Assembly: GCF_900143095.1 (NCBI RefSeq)
Contig: NZ_FRDA01000002.1
Span: forward strand, 62,001-126,000
Direction: 5' to 3'
DNA: 64,000 nucleotides
Origin: Pseudomonas asturiensis
GTDB lineage: Bacteria > Pseudomonadota > Gammaproteobacteria > Pseudomonadales > Pseudomonadaceae
Below the pieces are notes generated by a model. The model did no database searches and had not been told where the DNA came from. It saw only the letters and a program-made list of their open reading frames with translations. Positions 46,755 through 54,799 of this stretch are shown in pieces (the stretch's first letter is position 1; each line of letters starts with the position of its first letter). A program made the translations under genes and the position numbers.

Positions 46755-47867
46755 TTAATGGCCTGGCGTTACAACAACGTTCGTGAAACCACCTTTACGG
46801 TTTTCCAAGGCGTCCAAAGCGTCATTCACTTCAGATAGCGGGAAAACCTCTTGATCAAATTTTGTCAAATCGAGCGTGCCGGCAGCCGCCATCTCCGCCA
46901 TGTCCTGACCTTCTGCAACCGTGAACCATAGCGAACCGATGATGCTGATCTGGTAGCACATCAGCTGGAACATTGGCACGGGCAAGTCTTCAGACATGCC
47001 CCCAATGTCGACCATACGCCCTCCCCTACGGAGCGATTTGATCCCGTCGACGGTGATTTGATGGGGAGCTCCGGGGCCGACTGCATCGATGAAAACGTCG
47101 GCGCCCAGGCCTTGGGTATGCTCGCGAACCCATTCATCAACCGGCCGTTCTCCGAGAGAAAGTACGTGCACGCGAGACGGATCCAACTGACGGACTCTTT
47201 CGAGCAGTTCGCGGTTACGGGCCATGCCGAGCACTTTCGTTGCTCCCATAGCGAGCGCGAGCATCACAGCTCCAACCCCCAACGTTCCCGAAGCGCCATT
47301 GATCAAGACCGTCTGCCCAGAACCTACATTCGCTTTGCGCAATGCAGAGTAGGCAGTGCCGAGATAACCGAAACGACAGCCTTGTTCAAAACTGATGGAT
47401 TCCGGGAGCTTCACGAGCCCGTTGACAGGCGCCGTCATGAACTCGCAGAAGCCACCATAAGGGTAATCTTCAAACACTCGTTGCGAGCCAGCACCGAAGC
47501 CAAAATATCCTTGGAAGGTGAATGCGGTGCAGTTGAGGTGCTGACCTCGCAGGCACGCGTGGCAAGACCCGCAGCTTCGGCCTGGGTTGACGTATACACG
47601 ATCGCCCGGCTTAACCGCGTGCACTTGGCTACCTACTGCCTTGACTACCCCGGAGGCATCTAAGCCATAGATGGCTGGTAATTTAGGCAGGGGAAGGTAG
47701 GGGAACCACTCAGGATAACGCTCGATAACGTTACGCAGGTTAGGGACAACGTTGCAGGCTCTAACATGCACCAACACGTCCGTTGGCCCAATGGCAGGAA
47801 TGTCGATTTCGTCGATCACAAAGGTCGGGCCGACATTGTGAAGTCGAGCTGCTTGCATTTTGCCCAT
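46755..47867 (-). CDS. alcohol dehydrogenase-like MDR protein, copy 2
   Basis: A 370-residue paralogue of the gene at 33060-34178, collinear along its length. It keeps the structural zinc loop CGSCHACLRGQHLNC and the Rossmann loop LINGASGTLGVGAVMLALAMG, and shows the same loss of the GHE catalytic-zinc motif (GLDASGVV). It starts MGKMQAARLHNVGPTF; the ATG at 47867 is chosen over the extension to 47915. First gene of the unit behind operator f. A duplicated enzyme in two units of one regulon suggests two similar redox steps. Confidence 0.85.
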   Translation of the reverse strand: MGKMQAARLHNVGPTFVIDEIDIPAIGPTDVLVHVRACNVVPNLRNVIERYPEWFPYLPLPKLPAIYGLDASGVVKAVGSQVHAVKPGDRVYVNPGRSCGSCHACLRGQHLNCTAFTFQGYFGFGAGSQRVFEDYPYGGFCEFMTAPVNGLVKLPESISFEQGCRFGYLGTAYSALRKANVGSGQTVLINGASGTLGVGAVMLALAMGATKVLGMARNRELLERVRQLDPSRVHVLSLGERPVDEWVREHTQGLGADVFIDAVGPGAPHQITVDGIKSLRRGGRMVDIGGMSEDLPVPMFQLMCYQISIIGSLWFTVAEGQDMAEMAAAGTLDLTKFDQEVFPLSEVNDALDALENRKGGFTNVVVTPGH

Positions 47868-48297
47868 GATTTTATCCTTATTAGGTGAGCACACACATGT
47901 ACTCCTGCTAGCCACAGAAGGAGCTGTAGGTTGGTACGGAACTGATAAGAGTCGTTCGGAGACAAGCCCAGAGCACTAGGGCTGTTGATCTGGGGGGCGC
48001 ATTCGCGCCTTGGGGATGGTTACTGCACAAGCCAATGGAACGTGGGTATACGTTTTCATTAGGGGCATCTTCAATTTGTTGTTATGCCCAAATACTGCAC
48101 CTTTGAATGCTAGCATGCAAGATCAATTTGAGACTTTTCTCACCCCGTTCGTATGCGTGATTCGATCCGAGCCGCGGGCATACGACCTGCGGCTCATAAT
48201 GATGAGTCACTGCCAAATGCGCAGGATGTGCTGTAGGGATCTTAGTTGTCAGCTAGTCTCCAGCAATCCATTTTAAGACGCGTTGACGGGCTACCAT
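47868..48297. other. 430-base region at the right edge of the catabolic island
   Basis: Contains operator f. An 88-codon frame at 48010-48276 (+) shows no family features and is not called. To the right the genes return to a GC-rich, core-like composition. Confidence 0.5.
48107..48122 (-). promoter_or_regulatory. operator f, upstream of the MDR-cupin-outer membrane unit
   Basis: ATGCTAGCATGCAAGA, 15 of 16 consensus positions, about 240 bases before the MDR start, in the same orientation as the other sites. It is the last copy on the right side of the island. Confidence 0.75.
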
Positions 48298-49686
48298 TTA
48301 TGCGTGAGTGAGGTACCAGCGCCAGTCCTGCTCTCCGACCTCAGCATTGAATTGACGGAACTCGCGCCACTTGATCGCCAGGAACACCTTGAGGAATTCA
48401 GCGCCCAGCGCCTCGCGTGCCCAGGTCGAACGTTCCAGCGCCTGCAACGCTGTCAGCCAGTCGGTGGGTAGAAAATCGGTCGCCTGTTCATAGCCATTGC
48501 CCACAATCGCCGCACCGGGATCGCTTTGCTGAGTGATGCCGTAGTGGATGCTCGCAAGTACTGCCGCGGCGGCAAGATAGGGGTTGGCATCCGCACCGCA
48601 AATGCGGTGTTCGATGTGCCGACTTATCGCGGGGCCGCCGGGCACGCGCAATGACACCGTACGGTTGTTGACGCCCCAACTTTTGGCCAGCGGCGCGTAA
48701 CTGCCGGTCTGGAACCTGCGATATGAGTTGGCATGGGGGCAAAATATCGCCAGCGAGTCAAACAGGGTTGCCATCATCCCGCCGATGGAGTGACGCAACA
48801 GCGGCGTGCCCTGTGGATCTTCGCTCGCATACAGATTGTTGCCCTGCTCGTCGGCCAGGCTGACGTGCAGATGCAGACCGCTACCGGCCTGATCGCTGAA
48901 TGGCTTGGCCATGAAGCACGCTTGCAGCCCGTGTTTGTTGGCCACCCCTTTGACCAGGCGTTTGTAACGCACGCCTTCATCAATGGCCTGGAGTGCGTCG
49001 AAACGATGCTCCAGCGTCAACTCGAGCTGGCCCGGCGCATACTCGGAGATCGCCGTACGTACCGGCAGCCCTTGCAGCGCGCAGGCAGCATAGAGGTCAT
49101 CAAGAAACGGTTGAACCTGCTCCAGTTCGTAGACGCCGTAAACCTGCGGAGCAACCGGACGTACGCCATTGGTTTGCGTCGCAGGCTGCGGGCGACCATT
49201 GATATCGCGCTTCTGGTCCAGCAGGTAAAACTCCAACTCAACGGCCATGACCGGATGGAATCCATCGGCTTTGAGCCGCTCGATGGTGTTCACCAGTACA
49301 TGGCGCGGGTCGACGGGCGCGGCGGGAAGCCCTTGGGTCGGGTGCATGCTCACTTGCACTTGACCGGTAGGTTGAGTGCGCCAGGGTTGCAGGGTCAGGC
49401 TGCCCGGCAAGGGATAGGTCCAGCAATCAGCGTCAGCGACATCCCAGACCAGGCCAGTCTCGTCAACGTCCTCACCCTGCACAGTCAGGGCGAGAATGGA
49501 ACTTGGCAGCGGCCGACCATTTTCGTAGATCGCCAGTAGCTCATCGCGATGCAACAGTTTGCCCCGTGGAACACCATTGGCATCAATAAGAAACAACTCG
49601 ATGCTCAGCACTTCAGGGTGCGCGGCCAGATAATCTACGGCCTCTTTTTTATCAGCAAATTGCATGTCAAACCTCTTAGCGCTCAT
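48298..49686 (-). CDS. glutamine synthetase-like gamma-glutamyl ligase (PuuA-type)
   Basis: About 462 residues of the type I glutamine synthetase fold. IELFLIDANGVPRGKLL, the metal-site region KPFSDQAGSGLHLHVSL, GSYAPLAKSWGVNNRTVSLRVPG and HRICGADANPYLAAAAVLASIHYG are those of gamma-glutamylpolyamine/amine synthetases rather than of GlnA. It would couple glutamate to an amine using ATP. The start is at 49686 or, with a GAGG site, 49665. It is downstream of the class III aminotransferase and SDR genes on the same strand. Confidence 0.87.
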   Translation of the reverse strand: MSAKRFDMQFADKKEAVDYLAAHPEVLSIELFLIDANGVPRGKLLHRDELLAIYENGRPLPSSILALTVQGEDVDETGLVWDVADADCWTYPLPGSLTLQPWRTQPTGQVQVSMHPTQGLPAAPVDPRHVLVNTIERLKADGFHPVMAVELEFYLLDQKRDINGRPQPATQTNGVRPVAPQVYGVYELEQVQPFLDDLYAACALQGLPVRTAISEYAPGQLELTLEHRFDALQAIDEGVRYKRLVKGVANKHGLQACFMAKPFSDQAGSGLHLHVSLADEQGNNLYASEDPQGTPLLRHSIGGMMATLFDSLAIFCPHANSYRRFQTGSYAPLAKSWGVNNRTVSLRVPGGPAISRHIEHRICGADANPYLAAAAVLASIHYGITQQSDPGAAIVGNGYEQATDFLPTDWLTALQALERSTWAREALGAEFLKVFLAIKWREFRQFNAEVGEQDWRWYLTHA

Positions 49687-49735
49687 TAAGGCGCCTCGGC
49701 AGTACTTGAAAGAAGTGAAGTTTTCAAACGTGCAG

Positions 49736-51136
49736 TTATGATCTGGCGACCCGAGCCCCAGGCAGGGCAAGCAGCGTGGCTAACGCGTTATCCAACTCTC
49801 CGATCAGCCTGTCGACATCCGATGAACTGGTCTGTGGGCAGCACAGGGTCATGTTGTGAAAAGGCGTAATAAGGATGCCGCGATTGATGAGGTACAGGTG
49901 CAACGCCATCTGGAGGCTGTCATGAAAAGCCGCCTCGGCTTGCGCGCCTGTTCTTGGCGCAGTGGCACAGAATTGAAATTCACAGCGCGCACCCAACTCG
50001 GTTACCGACCAGTTCAGTTGATGCTGCTTGAACAAATACCGAAACCCCTCAGCCAGCCCTGATGCCAGGTGCAACATATGCTGGTAAGCCGACTCGGTCA
50101 TGACTTCTTCGAGATTGGCCCGCATGCACCGCATCGCCAGCGCGTTGGCGGACAGCGTCGTCCCCATACCACTGTGGCCATGCCCGCCGCTCTCTTCGCT
50201 AATGGTCTTCTGCACACTCCTCATTGCTGACGCGACTTGCTCGGTCACGCCAAATACTGCGCAAGGCACACCACCGGCGATGGGTTTACCCACCACGAAA
50301 AAGTCGGGGTCCAGATCCCATTGACGCGTGCACCCGCCGATACCCGTGGAAATGGTGTGAGTCTCATCGATGATCAACAAACTGCCGTACTGGCGCGTTA
50401 GTTCGCGACACTTTTGCATAAACCCCGGATCAGGCAGGACCATGCCTATGTTCGTCATTGCCGGCTCGCACATCAGCGCGCATACATCGCCCTGGGCCAG
50501 AGCAGCCTCCAGTGCAGCAACATCATTGAAGGGGATGGATCGACTGTACTGGCTCAAGTCATAGGCCTGGCCCACAAGACCTGCACGGGGTACTGTTTTA
50601 CCGTCGCGGTAGCGCACCATCACATCATCCACGGTACCGTGATAGCAGCCGTCAAACACCAGCAAGACGTTGCGTTTGGTAATCGCGCGCGCCCAGCGCA
50701 ACACATAACGGTTGGCGTCCGTCGCAGTGGCGGTCACCTGCCAGTAAGGCAGCCCGAATCGCTCAGCCAGCAACTCGCCGCAGACCACCGCGTCTTCGCC
50801 AGGCAGCATCGTGGTCAAGCCATTATCCGCCTGCTCGGCTATGGCGCGGGCAACAGGATCAGGTGAATGGCCAAACATGGTGCCGGTGTCGCCCAGGCAA
50901 AAGTCTATGTATTCATGATCGTCAACATCCGTGAAGCGTGCACCTTTGGCACGCTTGACGAAGAGCGGCGAAGGCATGGACCAATCGCTCATCCAGTGCA
51001 TGGGCACACCGTTGAACAGATTCGCCTTGGCGCGTTTGGCCAGCCCCATTGAAGTGGGGTTGTTTTCTATAAATCGGGCACGCTCGGCGACGGTAAAAGC
51101 AGCAATCGCTGATTCACTAATTCCACTTTTCGACAT
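49736..51136 (-). CDS. class III aminotransferase (glutamate-1-semialdehyde aminotransferase-like)
   Basis: About 466 residues, PLP fold type I. The cofactor Asp-containing segment is LLIIDETHTIS, the Schiff-base lysine is in FFVVGKPIAGG, and DFCLGDTGTMFGHSPDPV lies near the N-terminus. Resemblance is to the HemL-like branch, which includes several amine and amino-alcohol enzymes; the real donor is unknown. The ATG at 51136 is preferred to TTG 51145. The first codons of this gene reappear as a relic at 59672-59716. Confidence 0.87.
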   Translation of the reverse strand: MSKSGISESAIAAFTVAERARFIENNPTSMGLAKRAKANLFNGVPMHWMSDWSMPSPLFVKRAKGARFTDVDDHEYIDFCLGDTGTMFGHSPDPVARAIAEQADNGLTTMLPGEDAVVCGELLAERFGLPYWQVTATATDANRYVLRWARAITKRNVLLVFDGCYHGTVDDVMVRYRDGKTVPRAGLVGQAYDLSQYSRSIPFNDVAALEAALAQGDVCALMCEPAMTNIGMVLPDPGFMQKCRELTRQYGSLLIIDETHTISTGIGGCTRQWDLDPDFFVVGKPIAGGVPCAVFGVTEQVASAMRSVQKTISEESGGHGHSGMGTTLSANALAMRCMRANLEEVMTESAYQHMLHLASGLAEGFRYLFKQHQLNWSVTELGARCEFQFCATAPRTGAQAEAAFHDSLQMALHLYLINRGILITPFHNMTLCCPQTSSSDVDRLIGELDNALATLLALPGARVARS

Positions 51137-51319
51137 GATCAACACCCTATGTTAATTACAGAAATCAGTTAAAAACCCGTGCCGCTCAGAGAGGAACTGT
51201 CCAACACCGCGTTCATGCTTGTCGGCGCATGACGGTGCATTAATACGGTTCGGCGAACTTACTCATTCTTCGAAAACATCGCGCTTTTATGGCGCGCAGT
51301 GACAGCCCCGTTCTTGACG

Positions 51320-52105
51320 TCAGGCGTGAGGGGATTTGTTCTCGACCAGACAATTCCCGCCATCCACCACCAGGACTTCACCGGTGATGTAACTGGCGTC
51401 AGGCGACGCCAGAAATGCAACCGCCGCCGCCACTTCGCGGGGGCCGCCTGCTCGCCCAATCGGGGTAAAACGCCCCGCCTCTGTTTCGGCCGGCGTGGTG
51501 GAGCCGGTGGTGATCCATCCCGGAGCCACGCTGTTTACGGTAATTCCCTGTTTGGCGACTTCAAGTGCGAGCCCCATGTTCATACCCACCATCGCGGCCT
51601 TGGCGGCGCTATAAGCGGCTTCACCAGGATTGCTGCACCGGGTGCCCGTGGTGGAACTGATATTGACAATGCGCCCATAACCTCTCGCCTTCATGCCAGG
51701 CAAAACAGCGCGGGTCAGAAGAAAAGCTGTAGTTAAATTTCTGGCCAGTGAAAGATTCCACTCATGCAGTTCCATTGTTGCCAATTCCGAGAAAACCTCA
51801 GGGCTTCCTTGCATGGCCATACCGGCGTTATTCACCAGAATATCGACCCGCCCCCAGACTGACTCTGCCCATAGGCCGAATTCACGCACCTGACTTTCAT
51901 CAGTGAGGTCAGCGGGTCGGCCTTCAACGTCGAACCCTTCAGCGCGCAGCTCTTTCACCCGATCCAGAATACGAGCGCTGCTCGCAGTGATGATCAACTT
52001 CACTCCGGATGCACCTAGCCTGCGAGCGATGGCCATTCCGATCCCGGCTTCACTTCCGGCACCGCTGACTAGTGCAACATGCCCTCTAAATTGCGTATCC
52101 AACAT
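51320..52105 (-). CDS. SDR family oxidoreductase (copy with relic at 60.6 kb)
   Basis: A 261-residue classical SDR. Cofactor loop GAGSEAGIGMAIARRLG, NNAG, active-site ISSTTGTR and YSAAK, and the C-terminal GEVLVVDGGN are visible. It is divergent from the LysR gene, with 95 bases between. It is probably regulated by it and linked to the downstream aminotransferase and ligase genes, although 183 bases separate it from the aminotransferase. Two pieces of this gene are recognisable in the debris at 60562-60620. Confidence 0.88.
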   Translation of the reverse strand: MLDTQFRGHVALVSGAGSEAGIGMAIARRLGASGVKLIITASSARILDRVKELRAEGFDVEGRPADLTDESQVREFGLWAESVWGRVDILVNNAGMAMQGSPEVFSELATMELHEWNLSLARNLTTAFLLTRAVLPGMKARGYGRIVNISSTTGTRCSNPGEAAYSAAKAAMVGMNMGLALEVAKQGITVNSVAPGWITTGSTTPAETEAGRFTPIGRAGGPREVAAAVAFLASPDASYITGEVLVVDGGNCLVENKSPHA

Positions 52106-52200
52106 GGTGTGCCCACGTATTTAATTTGAAAGAGAGTAGAAACTAGGCGAATAAACCTGATACATAAAGACGATCATCATCAGAAAATTTGACAACACCT

Positions 52201-53106
52201 ATGGCGTTTACCAGTGAGTCACTTAAAATTTTCCTCTCGGTCATCGACAGCGGATCCTTTTCGGCGGCGGCGCGAAAATTAGGCCGGGTGCCATCGGCCA
52301 TCAACATGGCGGTGTCGCAGCTTGAAGCCGAGCTGGATTTGTTGCTGTTTGACCGATCAACCCGCAAAGCCATTCCTACGCCAGCCGCCAAGGCACTCGA
52401 GCCCCAGGCACGACAGGTCGCCAGCCAACTGAACCTTCTGGACGCCCATGCGCTGCAGCTTCATCAGGGGTTGGAAGAGCGCTTGGTCCTTGCGATGGCG
52501 CCGGAGTTGCAAACAGGCATCTGGAATCGTCCGCTGTCCACTATCGCCAGGGAGTTTCCCACGCTGGAAATCGAGATTCGCTCCGCATCCCATCCAGAAG
52601 CGATGCGCATGCTCCATGAAGGGCGTGTGCAATTGGCACTTGGGTTCGAACGACCAGGGCTTGACGAGCGCGAGACATTTCTTGAGGCGGGGAGCCAATT
52701 GTTAATCGCGGTTGCTGCTCCGGATCACCCTGCGGCCGCCGGCAAAAAAAGCCCCTTGAGTGAGGAGCAACTGGTCAATGTTCGGCAGATCATCGTCGCG
52801 ACCGGAGGACCTGCAGACTCTGACCCACGTGTTGTGCTGTCGCGCCGGATTTGGCACAGCGACAATTATCTGGCCACTTTGGACCTGGTGCAGCAAGGAT
52901 TGGGTTGGGCATATCTTCCAAAATCGCTGGTACACCCTCTCATCACGTCAGGTGCATTGACGGAGGTGGTGTTTGACTATATGCCGAGTCAGATGCGGCT
53001 ATGGGTCGATATCATCTGGGTAAAAAACCGGCCCCTGGGACTGGGCGCGCTTCGTTACCTGAGCCTGATACGCGAAATTGCAGAGGGCGAGCCTCGTCGT
53101 GTTTGA
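52201..53106 (+). CDS. LysR-family transcriptional regulator
   Basis: A 301-residue LTTR. HTH at about 1-60: FTSESLKIFLSVIDSGSFSA and RVPSAINMAVSQLEAELDLLLF; then a two-lobed effector domain. The ATG at 52201 is chosen; a TTG four codons upstream is possible. It is divergent from the SDR gene and likely controls the SDR-aminotransferase-ligase genes. A degenerate copy of its leader and first codons lies at 60640-60712. Confidence 0.88.
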   Translation: MAFTSESLKIFLSVIDSGSFSAAARKLGRVPSAINMAVSQLEAELDLLLFDRSTRKAIPTPAAKALEPQARQVASQLNLLDAHALQLHQGLEERLVLAMAPELQTGIWNRPLSTIAREFPTLEIEIRSASHPEAMRMLHEGRVQLALGFERPGLDERETFLEAGSQLLIAVAAPDHPAAAGKKSPLSEEQLVNVRQIIVATGGPADSDPRVVLSRRIWHSDNYLATLDLVQQGLGWAYLPKSLVHPLITSGALTEVVFDYMPSQMRLWVDIIWVKNRPLGLGALRYLSLIREIAEGEPRRV

Positions 53107-53182
53107 CAGGTGAAAATCTTTGGCCCGTTTGTCGATAGCAATTCGCTGGATCGCATTTTCAATTTGCAGAGCTCTGGCCGAC

Positions 53183-53207
53183 ATCGCTGGAATCGGGTAG
53201 ATGACTT
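53183..53207 (+). repeat. 25-base sequence resembling the right end of the IS66 element
   Basis: Immediately left of the element, 53183-53207 matches 22 of 25 bases of 54701-54725 inside the element's right end, in the same orientation. Its last eight bases are the left target duplication. Either the element landed beside an older IS66 end or the target was chosen by similarity. Confidence 0.6.
53200..53207 (+). repeat. target-site duplication, left copy
   Basis: GATGACTT directly abutting the left inverted repeat; identical to 54740-54747. Joining the two flanks restores a continuous intergenic sequence between the two LysR genes. Confidence 0.88.
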
Positions 53208-53348
53208 GTAAGCGTCCGGTTGAGGCACGTTGCGATGAGTAAGCGCCGGGCCAACACCCCTTCTGAATCCAAACCTCGACGACGCACACGCCAGAGCCCC
53301 CACATTGGGATGAGAACGAGATGTTGGCTGAATGGTTAGGTCAATACA

Positions 53349-54005
53349 TCACCAGTTCATAACCATGGGCAATCCTGGACGGAAATCTTGTGTCTGGCCA
53401 CTTGCGCCATGATCGATTTCCAATACGACCAGATGCTCATCACCATGAACAATTTCAAATCCTTTCAGCTGGTTTGCGCAATTTGCAGGGGTAGAAAAAG
53501 CTTGGCTGTTGGGAGTGGTAACTCGCACAGATGTAATTTCGCGAAAGCCGCTGGAATGTTCAAACGGCTGCGCTCGCTCAATTGGAGCCTCATCTGGTCT
53601 CTTGGCAAACGAAAGAAAAAACCACATCGGTTCGGATATAGGCGCATATCCCACTTCGACTTTCAGGGCAGTTGGCAGGTAAACAGGTCGATACTCCCAA
53701 ACTGGAAATATTGGCTTCTCCCCTACGGTGGATGGCCTGAAGCAAACTCCAAAGGGCGCGGCGATTCCATCTGCGCACTTGAGGCGGTCAAAGAGTCGGG
53801 TTGGCGCTGTTAACTGGCTTTGAGCTTCTGATTCATCGGTGAGATGTAAAAGCTCGATGAAAGAATTTCGGAAGAAGAACCTTCTATTCGCAGTGCCTTG
53901 GCCTGGGTGTACATTTGGCGTCCCTTCAACGAGCCCTAGGGCTTTCAGTGCGTCAGCGCCTCGACCGTCATCATTTACACAAATAAAAATATGATCTATT
54001 TCCAT
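53349..54005 (-). CDS. VOC/glyoxalase-like protein, passenger of the IS66 element
   Basis: A 218-residue protein starting MEIDHIFICVNDDGRGADAL, with RRFFFRNSFIELLHL and, near the C-terminus, EHLVVLEIDHG, the strand patterns of glyoxalase-like (VOC) folds. Its catalytic role is unknown. It reads in the same direction as the tnp remnants, begins 34 bases after the tnpC stop, and lies inside the inverted repeats, so it is cargo of the element. Composition is AT-richer than core genes. It seems intact. Confidence 0.75.
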   Translation of the reverse strand: MEIDHIFICVNDDGRGADALKALGLVEGTPNVHPGQGTANRRFFFRNSFIELLHLTDESEAQSQLTAPTRLFDRLKCADGIAAPFGVCFRPSTVGEKPIFPVWEYRPVYLPTALKVEVGYAPISEPMWFFLSFAKRPDEAPIERAQPFEHSSGFREITSVRVTTPNSQAFSTPANCANQLKGFEIVHGDEHLVVLEIDHGASGQTQDFRPGLPMVMNW

Positions 54006-54038
54006 CGTTAATTTCCTTCAATCCTGTGATTTGATTGC

Positions 54039-54320
54039 TCAATTATTCGGCAACAGGTCAGTAACTTCACTCACCCGCTGCGTCGGCAGGCGAGTAAGAA
54101 CATCCTTCGAGTAAGCATACGGATCATGCCCGTTGAGCCGCGCCGACTGGATCAAACTCATGATCGCCGCCGCACGTTTGGCGCGGAGATTGGCGAACAG
54201 ATAAGCACAGTGCGGCTTCGCCGCACCGAACACTGCGATCACCATAGCCAGCACAGTCTCGGTACCGGCGCGCATATCCATGGGCTCGGTGGCAAGCCAG
54301 ATTTCGTCGATACGGATCAA
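54039..54320 (-). pseudogene. IS66 tnpB-tnpC deletion fusion
   Basis: A 93-codon frame. Residues 1 to about 47 are the N-terminus of IS66 TnpB (MIRIDEIWLATEPMDMRAGT, AVFGAAKPHCAYLFAN). From about residue 49 it becomes the extreme C-terminus of the TnpC transposase (AAAIMSLIQSARLNGHDPYA, TRLPTQRVSEVTDLLP). The rest of tnpB and nearly all of tnpC are missing, an in-frame loss of roughly 1.7 kb judged from usual family lengths. Its start overlaps the tnpA stop by four bases, as in intact IS66 elements. Confidence 0.85.
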
Positions 54321-54639
54321 TGGGCAAGCTCACGGATAAAACGAACGCTTCCTTCAAGGTTTGAAGATGGCCAGTGCACGTTCAATTTTTGCTGCCCGAA
54401 AGGGATCTCGATACTGGCGGGCATTTGCTGATCGAACTGGATGGCGGGCGCTAGTTTCATCGGAACGAAAGCGGGCAACGCCGACGCCTGATGATCACGA
54501 CATGCGGGTATCCACTTCCGAACTAAATTGGCGTTGATACCGTGCCGCAGGGCTACGCTGGCCATAGACACGCCAGGTTGCAGGCATTCTTGGACGACTT
54601 GAGCTTTAAAGGGTTTGGGATAGGAATTTTTTGGCGCAT
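54317..54639 (-). pseudogene. IS66 tnpA, frameshifted near the start
   Basis: The main frame encodes the C-terminal part of IS66 OrfA (VALRHGINANLVRKWIPACR and following). In the same frame upstream, YPKPFKAQVVQECLQPG continues the protein, but the natural start ATG at 54639 (MRQK-) is one frame off: the A-run (complement of 54627-54632) has six bases where seven would keep the frame. A GTG at 54571 could start a short product. It is probably non-functional. Confidence 0.8.
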
Positions 54640-54739
54640 GGTAATCCTGACAATAAAGGTGATGGTGTCCATGTATTTTTAGGTGGAGAACATCGCCCTT
54701 ATCGCTGGGATCGGATAGGTGACTTCGCTGGACGCTTAC

Positions 54740-54747
54740 GATGACTT
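54740..54747 (+). repeat. target-site duplication, right copy
   Basis: GATGACTT directly following the right inverted repeat; identical to 53200-53207. Confidence 0.88.
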
Positions 54748-54799
54748 GGCCGAACGCATACGATCAACCTTCGGTGAAGTCGAGACGCCAATAAAGCGC

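Larger units (their letters stand above)
53208..54739 (-). mobile_element. IS66-family element, internally deleted, with passenger gene
   Basis: A 1532-base element. Ends are inverted repeats GTAAGCGTCC (53208-53217 and complement at 54730-54739), the GTAAGCG-type terminus of IS66 elements. It is flanked by the exact 8-base direct repeat GATGACTT (53200-53207 and 54740-54747), the duplication length of this family. Inside, on the minus strand, are a frameshifted tnpA, a tnpB-tnpC deletion fusion and a VOC-family gene between tnpC and the left end. Almost all of the transposase tnpC is gone, so it could move only with help. It lies between two regulator genes. Confidence 0.88.

Noticed and set aside
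48010..48276. 88-codon plus-strand frame spanning operator f
   Set aside because: It runs through the operator and has unlikely composition; the promoter region explains it.
52999..53303. Minus-strand frames over the left IS66 boundary
   Set aside because: They cross the insertion junction and change frame; joining the flanks gives no clear protein, so the pre-insertion site looks intergenic.
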